Notes under the pieces: generated by a model | What the model was told of the DNA's origin: nothing | Databases searched by the model: none | The model's input: the letters and a program-made list of their open reading frames with translations, nothing else | Translations under genes and position numbers: made by a program | Shown: one piece after another, positions 1 through 6,677 of the stretch | Layout of the letters: every line of letters begins with the position of its first letter | Numbering within the stretch: position 1 is the first letter of the stretch | Assembly: GCA_050701635.1 (NCBI GenBank) | Contig: JBOGDF010000108.1 | Coordinates: 1-15,140, forward strand | Origin: WHSM01 sp050701635 | Lineage (GTDB): Bacteria > Actinomycetota > Actinomycetes > Mycobacteriales > Micromonosporaceae | Reading direction: 5' to 3' | DNA length: 15,140 nt

Positions 1-60
1 CCCCCGCACCCCCGCACCCCCGCACCCCCGCACCCCCGCACCCCCGCACCCCCGCACCCG
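1..60. repeat. 8-bp tandem repeat (CCCCCGCA), about 7.5 copies
   Basis: Seven perfect copies of CCCCCGCA run from position 1 to 56, followed by a partial CCCG. The array touches the left edge of the window, so its full length is unknown. On the minus strand it reads as G5 tracts separated by 3-nt TGC loops, a pattern able to form G-quadruplexes. It lies beyond the 3' end of the acyl-CoA dehydrogenase gene. No CRISPR-like spacers are present. Its role is unknown. Confidence 0.95.
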
Positions 61-63
61 AAG

Positions 64-120
64 GCATGAAGGGGCCCTTCATGCAGTCATGACTACATGA
101 AGGGCCCCATGATCATGGGG
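64..120. terminator. Nested palindromes downstream of the acyl-CoA dehydrogenase gene
   Basis: Four perfect inverted repeats overlap here. One covers 64-84, with 10-bp arms around a single central base. A second has 13-bp arms at 71-83 and 96-108, with a 12-nt loop. That loop contains the third, the self-complementary AGTCATGACT at 85-94. The fourth is a 16-bp perfect palindrome at 105-120. The last begins 9 bases past the stop codon of the minus-strand gene, so the cluster probably terminates it. The first two folds share bases and cannot form together. There is no U-tract, which is common for actinobacterial terminators. The core CATGAAGGG(G)CCC may be a dispersed repeat. Confidence 0.7.
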
Positions 121-129
121 GTGCAGTGC

Positions 130-1980
130 TCAGAACACTTCTTCGGGAAGCTCCATCAGGTCGAGGGTGGCGCGCTCGACGATCTTGCGGTCGGAGGCCA
201 GTCGCGGCAGCACCTCGGCGGCGAAGAACCGTGCCGCGGCGATCTTGCCGGTGTAGAAGTGCTTGTCCTGGGTGGACACCTCGCCGGCCAGCTTGGTCAG
301 CGCCACCTGGGCCTGGCGGGCCAGCAGCCAGCCGACCATCAGGTCGCCCATCGCGAGCAGCAGCCGGCGCGAGTGCAGCCCGACCTTGTAGACAGCGCGC
401 TCGTCGGTGCCGATCTCGCCGAGGTAGCCGCCGAGCGCCCCGAGCATCCCCTGTACGTGGTCCAGCGCCTCGCCCAGGGCGAGCCGCTCCTCCTTCAACT
501 GCCCGTTGCCGGAGTCCGCGTCGAGGAACGCCTTGATCTCGTTGGCGACGGTGGTCAGCGCGACCCCGCCGTCCTTGACGATCTTGCGGAACACCAGGTC
601 GAGGCTCTGGATCGCGGTGGTGCCCTCGTACAGGGTGTCGATCTTGGAGTCCCGTACGTACTGCTCGAGCGGGTAGTCCTGCAGGAAGCCGGAGCCGCCG
701 AAGGTCTGCAGCGACTCGTGGCCCAGCAGCTCGTACGCCCGCTCCGAGCCGGCGCCCTTGATCAGTGGCAGCAGCAGGTCGTTGACCCGCTCGGCCAGCT
801 TGTGCGCCTCGGCGTCGCCGGCGTGCTCGGCCAGCTTCGCCTTGTCCTGCCAGCTCGCGGTGTAGCAGACCAGCGCCCGCAGCCCCTCGGCGTACGCCTT
901 CTGCAGCATCAGCGAACGGCGTACGTCCGGGTGGTGGGTGGTGGTGACGCGGGGCGCGGTCTTGTCGGCGGCCCGGGTCAGGTCGGCGCCCTGCACCCGC
1001 TCCTTGGCGTACTCCAGCGCGTTCAGGTACCCGGTGGAGAGGGTGGCGATCGCCTTCGCGCCGACCATCATCCGGGCGTACTCGATGATCAGGAACATCT
1101 GCCGGATGCCCTGGTGTACGTCGCCCATCAGCCAGCCCTTGGCCGGGGTGCCGTCGCCGAAGGTCAGCTCGCAGGTGGTGGAGACCTTGAGCCCCATCTT
1201 GTGCTCGACGTTGGTGGCGTAGACGCCGTTGCGCTCGCCCAGCTCGCCGGTCTCCGGGTCGAAGTGGAACTTCGGTACGACGAACAGCGACAGCCCCTTC
1301 GTACCCGGGCCGCCGACGCCCTCGACGCCGACCGGGCGGGCCAGCACGTAGTGGATGATGTTGTCGGCCATGTCGTGCTCGCCCGAGGTGATGAACCGCT
1401 TCACACCCTCGATGTGCCACGAGCCGTCTTCTTGCGGAATGGCGCGCGTGCGGCCGGCGCCGACATCCGACCCAGCGTCCGGCTCGGTGAGCACCATGGT
1501 CGCGCCCCAGCGCTTGTCGATGAAGAGCTTCGCCCACTCCTTCTGCTCGGGTGTGCCCTCGCGGTAGAGGGTGTGCGAGAAGCTGGGGCCGGCGGCGTAC
1601 ATCCAGATGGCGGGGTTGGAGCCGAGGATCAGGTCGGCCAGCGACCACCAGAGCGCGCGCGGCGCCTCGGTGCCGCCGACCGCCTCGGGCAGGTCGAGCC
1701 GCCAGAACTCGGAGTCCATCATCGCCTGGAAGGACTTCTTGAACGACTCCGGCACGGTGACCGACTTGGTCTGCGGGTCGTACACCGGCGGGTTGCGGTC
1801 GCCGTCGGTGAAGCTGGCCGAGAAGTCTTCACGCGCCAGCCGGTCCATCTCGCCGAGAATGCTCCGGGCGGTGTCCTCGTCCAGCTCCGCGTACGGCTCC
1901 TGGCCGAGCAGCGAATCGACGCCGAAGACCTCGAACAGGTTGAACTCGAGGTCTCGCAGGTTGCTCCGGTAGTGAGTCAT
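130..1980 (-). CDS. Acyl-CoA dehydrogenase, FadE5-like
   Basis: The 616-residue protein matches the long acyl-CoA dehydrogenases typified by mycobacterial FadE5 (about 611 aa), which oxidise acyl-CoA to 2-enoyl-CoA with FAD in fatty-acid beta-oxidation. Visible landmarks in order are an N-terminal lead domain (about 1-80), the flavin-site segment TEPDAGSDVG (about 165-174), QTFGGSGF (about 425-432), and YEGTTAIQ (451-458) with Glu452 as the expected catalytic base. A C-terminal helical extension (about 470-616) distinguishes this subfamily from the usual 380-residue enzymes. The ATG at 1980 is preceded by a modest AGGGG about 10 bases upstream. The gene is monocistronic in view, without adjacent hydratase or thiolase genes. 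Two matching 14-bp palindromes upstream suggest repression by a TetR-like fatty-acid regulator (inference). Chain-length preference cannot be read from sequence. Confidence 0.93.
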   Translation of the reverse strand: MTHYRSNLRDLEFNLFEVFGVDSLLGQEPYAELDEDTARSILGEMDRLAREDFSASFTDGDRNPPVYDPQTKSVTVPESFKKSFQAMMDSEFWRLDLPEAVGGTEAPRALWWSLADLILGSNPAIWMYAAGPSFSHTLYREGTPEQKEWAKLFIDKRWGATMVLTEPDAGSDVGAGRTRAIPQEDGSWHIEGVKRFITSGEHDMADNIIHYVLARPVGVEGVGGPGTKGLSLFVVPKFHFDPETGELGERNGVYATNVEHKMGLKVSTTCELTFGDGTPAKGWLMGDVHQGIRQMFLIIEYARMMVGAKAIATLSTGYLNALEYAKERVQGADLTRAADKTAPRVTTTHHPDVRRSLMLQKAYAEGLRALVCYTASWQDKAKLAEHAGDAEAHKLAERVNDLLLPLIKGAGSERAYELLGHESLQTFGGSGFLQDYPLEQYVRDSKIDTLYEGTTAIQSLDLVFRKIVKDGGVALTTVANEIKAFLDADSGNGQLKEERLALGEALDHVQGMLGALGGYLGEIGTDERAVYKVGLHSRRLLLAMGDLMVGWLLARQAQVALTKLAGEVSTQDKHFYTGKIAAARFFAAEVLPRLASDRKIVERATLDLMELPEEVF

Positions 1981-2037
1981 GCGCGCGGCACCCCTGTGTG
2001 CGAGGGCCGCCCCTGCTGGGCGGCCGCGATCATGGGC

Positions 2038-2074
2038 TTACTCGTCAGTAACAAAGTCTATTACCCACTGGTAA
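2038..2074 (-). promoter_or_regulatory. Two tandem palindromic operators over the acyl-CoA dehydrogenase promoter
   Basis: Two 14-bp palindromes share one architecture: TTACTCGTCAGTAA at 2038-2051 and TTACCCACTGGTAA at 2061-2074, that is TTACY-N4-RGTAA. Their starts are 23 bp apart, roughly two helical turns. Between them on the minus strand lies TAGACT (2060-2055), a plausible -10 hexamer, with CTGGGC 18 bp upstream as a weak -35. This places the predicted transcription start inside the proximal palindrome, a typical repressor arrangement. TetR-family control of beta-oxidation genes is well known in actinobacteria. The identity of the regulator here is inference. Confidence 0.6.
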
Positions 2075-2276
2075 CCCCGCCCAGCCCAAGAGGTGGGTGA
2101 GCCCTGTCACGCCTCGTACCGTCGTGCCACGACCGCGTTCCGTGGTGTACGCCGACAGCCGGCACCGAGATCACGGCTCGGCTCCAAGTCCTTGACAAAG
2201 AGCGCGGCACCGGCGGTTTGTGCCAGGATTCCGACATTGGGGGACACAGACCTACGCCACGCGTAAGGAGCTCGCG

Positions 2277-3095
2277 ATGACCATCTCCGTTGCACTGCGG
2301 CGCCGCCTGATCGCTGGCGCCGCCGTCGCCGCACTGGCCCTGACCGGGGCGGCCTGTGGCGGCGAGACCGGCGGCGAAGTCGACGGTATCAAGCTGGTGA
2401 AGGCAGGAAAGCTCACGGTGTGTACGCACCTGCCGTACAAGCCCTTCCAGTACAAGGAAGGCGACAAGGTGGTCGGCTTCGACGTCGACCTGCTCGACCT
2501 GGTCGCCAAGGACCTCGGCGTGACCCAGACGACCGTCCACATCGAGTGGGCCCAGGTCACCTCGGGCGCCGCGTTCAAGGCGAAGAAGTGCGACATGGGT
2601 ATGGGCGCGATGACGATCACCGACGAGCGCGCCAAGGCGATCGGCATCTCCGACCCGTACATGGACGCCACCCAGGTGCTGCTGGTCAAGACGGATTCGC
2701 CGTACAAGTCGCTGGAGGACCTCAAGGGTAAGAAGGTCGGCGTCCAGAAGGACACCACCGGCCAGGACTACGCCGAGGAGCAGGCGAAGACGATCGGCTT
2801 CACGGTCGTACCGTTCGACGACCTGACCCTGCTGACCAACGCGGTGAAGGCCGGCAAGGTCGACGGCGGCATCAACGACAACGGCGTGCTGTACGACTTC
2901 GTCAACGACAACCCCGACACCGCCGTGGTGGCGGAGTTCGACACCGGCGAGCAGTACGGCTTCGCCGCCAAGAAGGACGACCCGAGCGGTACGAAGCTGC
3001 TGGAGCGCTTCAACAAGCTGCTCGAAAAGGCGAAGGCCGACGGCACGTACGCCAAGATCTACAAGAAGTGGTTCGGGGTCGAGCCGCCGAAGTGA
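2277..3095 (+). CDS. Polar amino-acid ABC transporter, substrate-binding lipoprotein
   Basis: This is an extracellular solute-binding protein of family 3 (SBP_bac_3), which captures a polar amino acid for import by the two following genes. The ATG at 2277 is chosen because AAGGAG at 2265-2270 sits 6 bases upstream. An in-frame ATG at 2220 lacks such a site and would prepend a non-signal segment. The 272-residue protein starts with an arginine-rich n-region and hydrophobic core, then TGAAC with Cys27 as the likely lipidated residue (Gly at -3 is a little off consensus). The mature domain has the family opening (GKLTVCT, PYKPFQY, VGFDVDLLDLVAKDLG) and the ITDERAKAIGISDPYM segment. Cys49 and Cys105 could form a disulfide. 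The ligand cannot be assigned. The permease gene begins 13 bases after the stop. Confidence 0.93.
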   Translation: MTISVALRRRLIAGAAVAALALTGAACGGETGGEVDGIKLVKAGKLTVCTHLPYKPFQYKEGDKVVGFDVDLLDLVAKDLGVTQTTVHIEWAQVTSGAAFKAKKCDMGMGAMTITDERAKAIGISDPYMDATQVLLVKTDSPYKSLEDLKGKKVGVQKDTTGQDYAEEQAKTIGFTVVPFDDLTLLTNAVKAGKVDGGINDNGVLYDFVNDNPDTAVVAEFDTGEQYGFAAKKDDPSGTKLLERFNKLLEKAKADGTYAKIYKKWFGVEPPK

Positions 3096-3108
3096 CAGAG
3101 TCACTCTC

Positions 3109-3921
3109 GTGACGACCCCGACGACGCGTCGCCGCCTGAGTCCGCGCCAGCGGGCTCAGCGGTGGCGCTGGACCCAGTACGGCATCCTGATCGTGCTGCT
3201 GATCTTCGCGCTGGTCTTCGCCGACTGGCCGACGATCATCAGCGTCTTCTTCCGGCCCGACCTGGTCGTGGAGGCGGTGGCCGGTGGGCTGTTCACCGCC
3301 GTCCTGATGACGATCACGTACACCGCGGGCGCGTTCGTCTTCGGGCTGCTCGCCGGTACGGTCGTGGCGCTGATGCGGCTCAGCCCGGTGGCGCCGTACC
3401 GGTGGTTCGCCTCGGCGTACATCGAGTTCTTCCGCGGGCTGCCGGCGATCGTGGTGTTCATCGCGTTCTCGCTGCTGTCGCTGGCGTTCGAGGGGCTGCA
3501 GATCCCGTACGAGCCGTACGGCACGGTGTGGCTGGCGCTCGGACTGGTCGCGACCTCGTACATGGCCGAAACCATCCGTGCCGGGATCCAGGCGGTGCCG
3601 AAGGGGCAGGTCGAGGCGGCCCGGTCGCTCGGGATGCCGGCGTTCCTGGCGACCCGCAAGATCGTGTTGCCGCAGGCGTTCCGGATCGTGCTGCCGCCGC
3701 TCACCAACGAGCTGATCCTGCTGGTCAAGGACTCGTCGCTGGTGTTCGTGGTGGGCGTACCGATCGCCAACTTCGAGCTCACCAACTGGGGCCGCGACCT
3801 GGCCAACTCCCACTCCAACCTGACGCCGCTGATGGTCGCGGGGTTCGCGTACCTGATGATCACGTTGCCGCTGAGCATCCTTGTACGGCGGCTGGAAGCC
3901 AAGGCTGCGAGGACACGCTGA
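3109..3921 (+). CDS. Polar amino-acid ABC transporter, permease
   Basis: The 270-residue inner-membrane permease belongs to the HisM/GlnP type. After a basic N-terminal tail (about 1-20), hydrophobic segments lie near 24-38, 57-90, 104-127, 138-152, 205-220 and 240-258. The cytoplasmic EAA loop is clear at about 168-190 (VEAARSLGMPAFLATRKIVL), the site that contacts the ATPase. It would form the translocation pore, probably as a homodimer because no second permease gene is present. Translation begins at a GTG 13 bases after the binding-protein stop, with only a weak ribosome-binding sequence, consistent with coupling in the operon. Its TGA overlaps the ATG of the ATPase gene (TGATG). Confidence 0.93.
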   Translation: MTTPTTRRRLSPRQRAQRWRWTQYGILIVLLIFALVFADWPTIISVFFRPDLVVEAVAGGLFTAVLMTITYTAGAFVFGLLAGTVVALMRLSPVAPYRWFASAYIEFFRGLPAIVVFIAFSLLSLAFEGLQIPYEPYGTVWLALGLVATSYMAETIRAGIQAVPKGQVEAARSLGMPAFLATRKIVLPQAFRIVLPPLTNELILLVKDSSLVFVVGVPIANFELTNWGRDLANSHSNLTPLMVAGFAYLMITLPLSILVRRLEAKAARTR

Positions 3922-4760
3922 TGACCGACGAGACGGTGGTACGCATCGAAGGGCTGCACAAGTCCTTCGGCGAGCTGCACGTACTGCGCGGCATCGACCT
4001 GGCGGTCGCCGAGCGCGAGGTGGTGTGCGTGATCGGCCCGTCCGGGTCCGGGAAGTCCACGCTGCTGCGGTGCGTGAACCTGCTGGAGCAGCCCAGCGCG
4101 GGCCGGGTCGAGGTCGCGGGGGTGGAGCTGACCGACTGGGACTGCGACATCGACGAGGCGCGCCGCCACATCGGCATGGTGTTCCAGCAGTTCAACCTGT
4201 TCCCGCACCTGAGCGTGCTGCAGAACTGCACCATCGCGCAGACCACGGTGGCGCGCCGGTCGGCCTCGGAGGCGGACCGGATCGCCCGCGAGAACCTGGT
4301 ACGCGTCGGCCTGGCCGACAAGGTCGACGAATATCCCGCCAAGCTCTCCGGCGGGCAGCAGCAGCGGGTCGCGATCGCCCGGGCGCTGGCGATGGATCCG
4401 GCGCTGCTGCTCTTCGACGAGCCGACCAGCGCGCTGGACCCGGAGCTGGTGGGCGAGGTGCTCTCGGTGATGCGGCGGCTGGCCACTGAGGGCATGACGA
4501 TGCTGGTGGTGACCCACGAGATGGCGTTCGCCCGGGAGGTCGCCGACCGGGTGATCTTCATGGACGCCGGCATGATCGTGGAGGAAGGTACGCCGGCCGA
4601 AGTGCTCGGCGAGCCGCGCGAGGAGCGTACCCGGGAGTTCCTGCACCGGGTGCTGGAGCCGACCCGGCTCTCCACCGACGAGTTCCTCGGCGACGCCGCC
4701 CGCCCCGCAGGTGCTCCGCCGATCGAGATTCCCAAGGTGGACCCGCACAGCCTCGCCTAG
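3921..4760 (+). CDS. Polar amino-acid ABC transporter, ATP-binding protein (GlnQ/HisP type)
   Basis: The 279-residue ATPase powers the importer. The start ATG at 3921 overlaps the permease stop by one base. The same frame is open much further upstream, but that stretch is the shadow of the permease gene. All nucleotide-binding motifs are intact: Walker A GPSGSGKST (39-47), Q-loop FQQFNLFPH (88-96), signature LSGGQQQR (142-149), Walker B LLLFDEPTSALD (162-173) and the H-loop histidine in VTHE (His199). This spacing is typical of the polar amino-acid uptake ATPases. The last 30 residues form a proline- and alanine-rich tail beyond the usual 240-250-residue core, with no recognised function. The operon ends with a strong hairpin 75 bases after the stop. 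Confidence 0.95.
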   Translation: MTDETVVRIEGLHKSFGELHVLRGIDLAVAEREVVCVIGPSGSGKSTLLRCVNLLEQPSAGRVEVAGVELTDWDCDIDEARRHIGMVFQQFNLFPHLSVLQNCTIAQTTVARRSASEADRIARENLVRVGLADKVDEYPAKLSGGQQQRVAIARALAMDPALLLFDEPTSALDPELVGEVLSVMRRLATEGMTMLVVTHEMAFAREVADRVIFMDAGMIVEEGTPAEVLGEPREERTREFLHRVLEPTRLSTDEFLGDAARPAGAPPIEIPKVDPHSLA

Positions 4761-4834
4761 GTGTGATGTCAGCCGGGCGGCCGTGTGACGGCGCGGTGCG
4801 TCGACTGAGCAGCCAGCGCGCCCCCGACATGAAA

Positions 4835-4873
4835 CGGCTCTGGTCACCGTCCCCACGACGGTGACCAGAGCCG
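4835..4873. terminator. Perfect 17-bp hairpin between convergent genes
   Basis: Arms 4835-4851 and 4857-4873 are exact reverse complements with a 5-nt loop (CCCAC). It lies after the ABC importer operon on the plus strand and 9 bases beyond the stop of the SH3-like gene on the minus strand. It can therefore serve both directions. There is no U-tract on either side. Confidence 0.9.
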
Positions 4874-4881
4874 CTCCTCCC

Positions 4882-5228
4882 TCAGTGGTCGAGGTGTACG
4901 GTGACGCACCGCTTGGCGACGTAGCCGCGGGCACCGCGCCAGTCCACCCGTACCCACGTGTGGCCGCCGCCGCAGGCGCTGTAGCGGCCGCCGTCGATGT
5001 CGACGCACGAGGAGTCTTCTGACCGCGGTAGATCCGGCCGATCGCGGTCGCGCTGGTACGCGGACGCTCCCGTACAGCCACCCCGTCTACGGTCGGGTGT
5101 ACGTGACAGTCGACGCCGACCGCCGGTGCGGTAGTGCTGGTCGTGGTGGCCGCCGACGCAACCGCCGGCGCCCCGATCGCGACCGTCGCCAGTGTCAACC
5201 CGGCCAACACTTTCCTGCGGTGTTTCAT
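4882..5228 (-). pseudogene. Small secreted SH3-like (SH3b) protein, broken by a one-base frameshift
   Basis: Two minus-strand frames together encode one sensible small secreted protein. The first part starts at ATG 5228 behind GGGGGA and gives a signal peptide (MKHRRKVLAG, hydrophobic core, AVASA cleavage near residue 26), then GVAVRERP and AIGRIYRGQK, the start of a bacterial SH3 domain. Around 5015-5020 the reading must shift. The next frame continues DSSCVDIDGG, HTWVRVDWRGARGYVAKRCV, the second half of the same domain, and stops at 4882. Restoring a single G (AAGACT to AAGGACT on the coding strand) gives an intact 115-residue protein with four cysteines, two from each side or near the break. 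Such domains often bind cell-wall components. The shift may be a real lesion or a sequencing error. The site is not an obvious slippery heptamer. Confidence 0.75.
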
Positions 5229-5620
5229 GTGATCCCCCGTCTGGGCTCGGAAACGTATGCCGCCTGGCATGGTGGCCACAGCGCGGCGGCCCGCGCCACA
5301 TCGGGGCGCAGACGTACCGGGTTCGTAAGAACTTTCCGACTTGTCGCCCGAGTCCCGGCCGGGGTCTAACCCGAATGGGTCAATTGCCGCATCCGATCAG
5401 GTTGTCTGCGGATTGATGTGTACGGATATGCCGGATTTGTCAAGGACGACACGCGGTAGCGTGCGCCAAAATGCGTTACCGGTACGCAGTCGCATCGTTG
5501 CTCATTGCGTACGGAAGATCGCTCGTCGCTGCCAGGGCAAGGGCCCTGGCTAGCGACAGTTCGGCGGTACGCGGGGGGACACGCGGACCGCCGTTCGCGA
5601 CGGGGAGGGAGGGATCCGTC
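5229..5620. other. Intergenic region, 392 bp, no convincing gene
   Basis: This gap separates the SH3-like gene start (minus strand) from the candidate small protein (plus strand), so it should carry two divergent promoters. On the minus strand TACGTT (5256-5251) is a plausible -10 for the SH3 gene. On the plus strand TTGTCA (5437-5442) followed by TAGCGT (5457-5462) resembles promoter elements, but the spacer is only 14 bp. Short open frames here lack ribosome-binding sites and coding character. Confidence 0.5.
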
Positions 5621-5746
5621 ATGATCGAGAATCTGCTCAACATGATCCGCCAGAGGCAAGCCCGACCGCGGTACGCCGGACGCCACCGCGCCGATCCACC
5701 GCAGCAGCGCCGCCCGGAGTCCAGCGAGGCCGTACCGGCCAACTGA
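5621..5746 (+). CDS. Candidate 41-residue small basic protein, unknown function
   Basis: A short frame begins at ATG 5621 after a strong purine-rich stretch (GGGAGGGAGGG, ending 7 bases upstream). It encodes an amphipathic start (MIENLLNMIRQRQ) followed by an arginine-, proline- and glutamine-rich tail. The frame is open upstream to an ATG at 5471, but that start has no ribosome-binding sequence and its residues look non-coding. The perfect palindrome at 5825-5860 lies 78 bases downstream and could end this transcript. I recognise no family. The alternative is that the frame is fortuitous. The ribosome-binding site and the conserved-looking hydrophobic-then-basic pattern are the only support. 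Confidence 0.45.
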   Translation: MIENLLNMIRQRQARPRYAGRHRADPPQQRRPESSEAVPAN

Positions 5747-5785
5747 ACCCGGGTCGCCCGGAGCTCAGCGAGGCCCGTCCGGCCA
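5711..5785. repeat. Imperfect direct repeat of 31 bp
   Basis: The segment 5711-5741 recurs at 5755-5785 with 26 of 31 bases identical (shared CGCCCGGAG, CAGCGAGGCC and CCGGCCA blocks). The 44-bp period is not a multiple of three, so the second copy does not continue the small-protein frame. The first copy encodes the end of that frame. It may be an old local duplication. Confidence 0.7.
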
Positions 5786-5824
5786 CAGCCCGAGCCCGCG
5801 GCACATCGGGGGTCATCGATAACG

Positions 5825-5860
5825 ACAGTGCCCGCCCCGTACGTACGGGGCGGGCACTGT
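5825..5860. terminator. Perfect 36-nt palindrome (18-bp arms)
   Basis: Arms 5825-5842 and 5843-5860 are exact reverse complements, with GTAC at the centre forming the turn. The palindrome lies 22 bases past the stop of the LPDTG protein gene (minus strand) and downstream of the small plus-strand frame, so it probably terminates both. Confidence 0.85.
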
Positions 5861-5882
5861 GGTGTGTCAGTGAGTGCTGGTG

Positions 5883-6434
5883 TCAGCTCTCGTCGCTGTC
5901 GCCTTCGGTCGCGGTCGCGGCGCGACGGCGAGCCACCAGGATCAGCGCGGCGCCACCACCGACGAGCGCGGCACCCGCGCCACCGAGCCAGCTGACCTCG
6001 AGGCCGGTGTCGGGAAGCTGCGGACCGTCGTTGCTGGTGTCATCGCCACCGCCGCCGCCGTTGTTGTTGCCGCCACCGTTACCGCCGCCACCGCCGCCGC
6101 CACCGGGGTCGGTGTGCACGTTGCTGGGCGAGGGCTTGGTCGGCTTGTCGGTGGGCTTGTCGGTCGGCGGAGGCGGCTCCTCCGAGTCGGTCGGGTCCGG
6201 GCTCTCGGTGAAGCACGGCAGAGGCGGCAACGGGCAATCGTCGTCGTCGGCCGCAGCCGCTGCCGTGCCGTGGGCCTGACTGCCAGTCTCGGCGGACACC
6301 GGTCCGGCGAAGAAGGCACCCGCGAGAGAAGCCACGCCAACAGCCAGCGCCAGTCCGCCGATCCGTGTAGCTGCGACCCCCGTACGTGTCCTCCGCTTGC
6401 CCGTGATGCCCGCCGCGCGAACCGTTGCGCGCAT
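5883..6434 (-). CDS. LPDTG-motif cell-wall-anchored surface protein
   Basis: The 183-residue protein has the full architecture of a sortase substrate. A basic n-region and hydrophobic signal peptide occupy about 1-48 (cleavage after VSA). A low-complexity body follows, with an Asp run, CPLPPLPC (two cysteines at 67 and 74), a Pro/Thr/Lys linker (about 78-105), and a Gly/Asn-rich spacer (about 111-130). The C-terminus has LPDTG (140-144), a hydrophobic span (about 148-167), ARRR and an acidic tail. No folded domain is visible, so it is probably a short spacer-like surface protein or adhesin stalk. Its sortase is not in the window. The start is well supported by GGGAGGA 6 bases upstream of the ATG. 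A TACGAT hexamer about 60 bp upstream (6499-6494) could be a -10. Confidence 0.9.
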   Translation of the reverse strand: MRATVRAAGITGKRRTRTGVAATRIGGLALAVGVASLAGAFFAGPVSAETGSQAHGTAAAAADDDDCPLPPLPCFTESPDPTDSEEPPPPTDKPTDKPTKPSPSNVHTDPGGGGGGGGNGGGNNNGGGGGDDTSNDGPQLPDTGLEVSWLGGAGAALVGGGAALILVARRRAATATEGDSDES

Positions 6435-6677
6435 GAACGTCCTCCCGTTAGTGACGTTGATGGGTGATCCCCAAAGTCCTGATGCGAGCCCCGATCGTAC
6501 GGGAAGATCGCCAATCGAGAAATCCCGATCGCCCTGGATTCTGCCTGCAAAGAGCTAACAAGTCGCTAACAGTCGGTCCGGAGGCAAAAGCCCTCATCGA
6601 TCCGTCACCATGCCAGTGCACCGAGTCGCCATCAGACGTCAACCGGCGGCGGCGTCGCCAGGTCGGCCGCGGTGGTG

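Noticed and set aside
1..60. Possible CRISPR array
   Set aside because: The repeat unit is 8 bp with no spacers, so it is a simple tandem repeat.
97..2100. A 667-codon open frame on the plus strand
   Set aside because: It lies antisense to the well-supported acyl-CoA dehydrogenase. Its composition (Arg, Gln, Leu, Val, Gly-rich) is that of a GC-rich shadow frame, and it has no recognisable domain.
2192..2197. Perfect TTGACA upstream of the ABC importer
   Set aside because: No acceptable -10 hexamer occurs at 16-19 bp spacing, so I do not call a promoter there, although the operon must have one in 2100-2276.
2220..2276. Upstream ATG for the substrate-binding lipoprotein
   Set aside because: It lacks a ribosome-binding site and would place a hydrophilic extension before the signal peptide. 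The site at 2265-2270 supports 2277.
3156..5279. A 707-codon minus-strand frame
   Set aside because: Only its first 71 codons from ATG 5228 are meaningful (the SH3-like protein). The rest is antisense to the ABC ATPase and permease genes, reached because of the frameshift.
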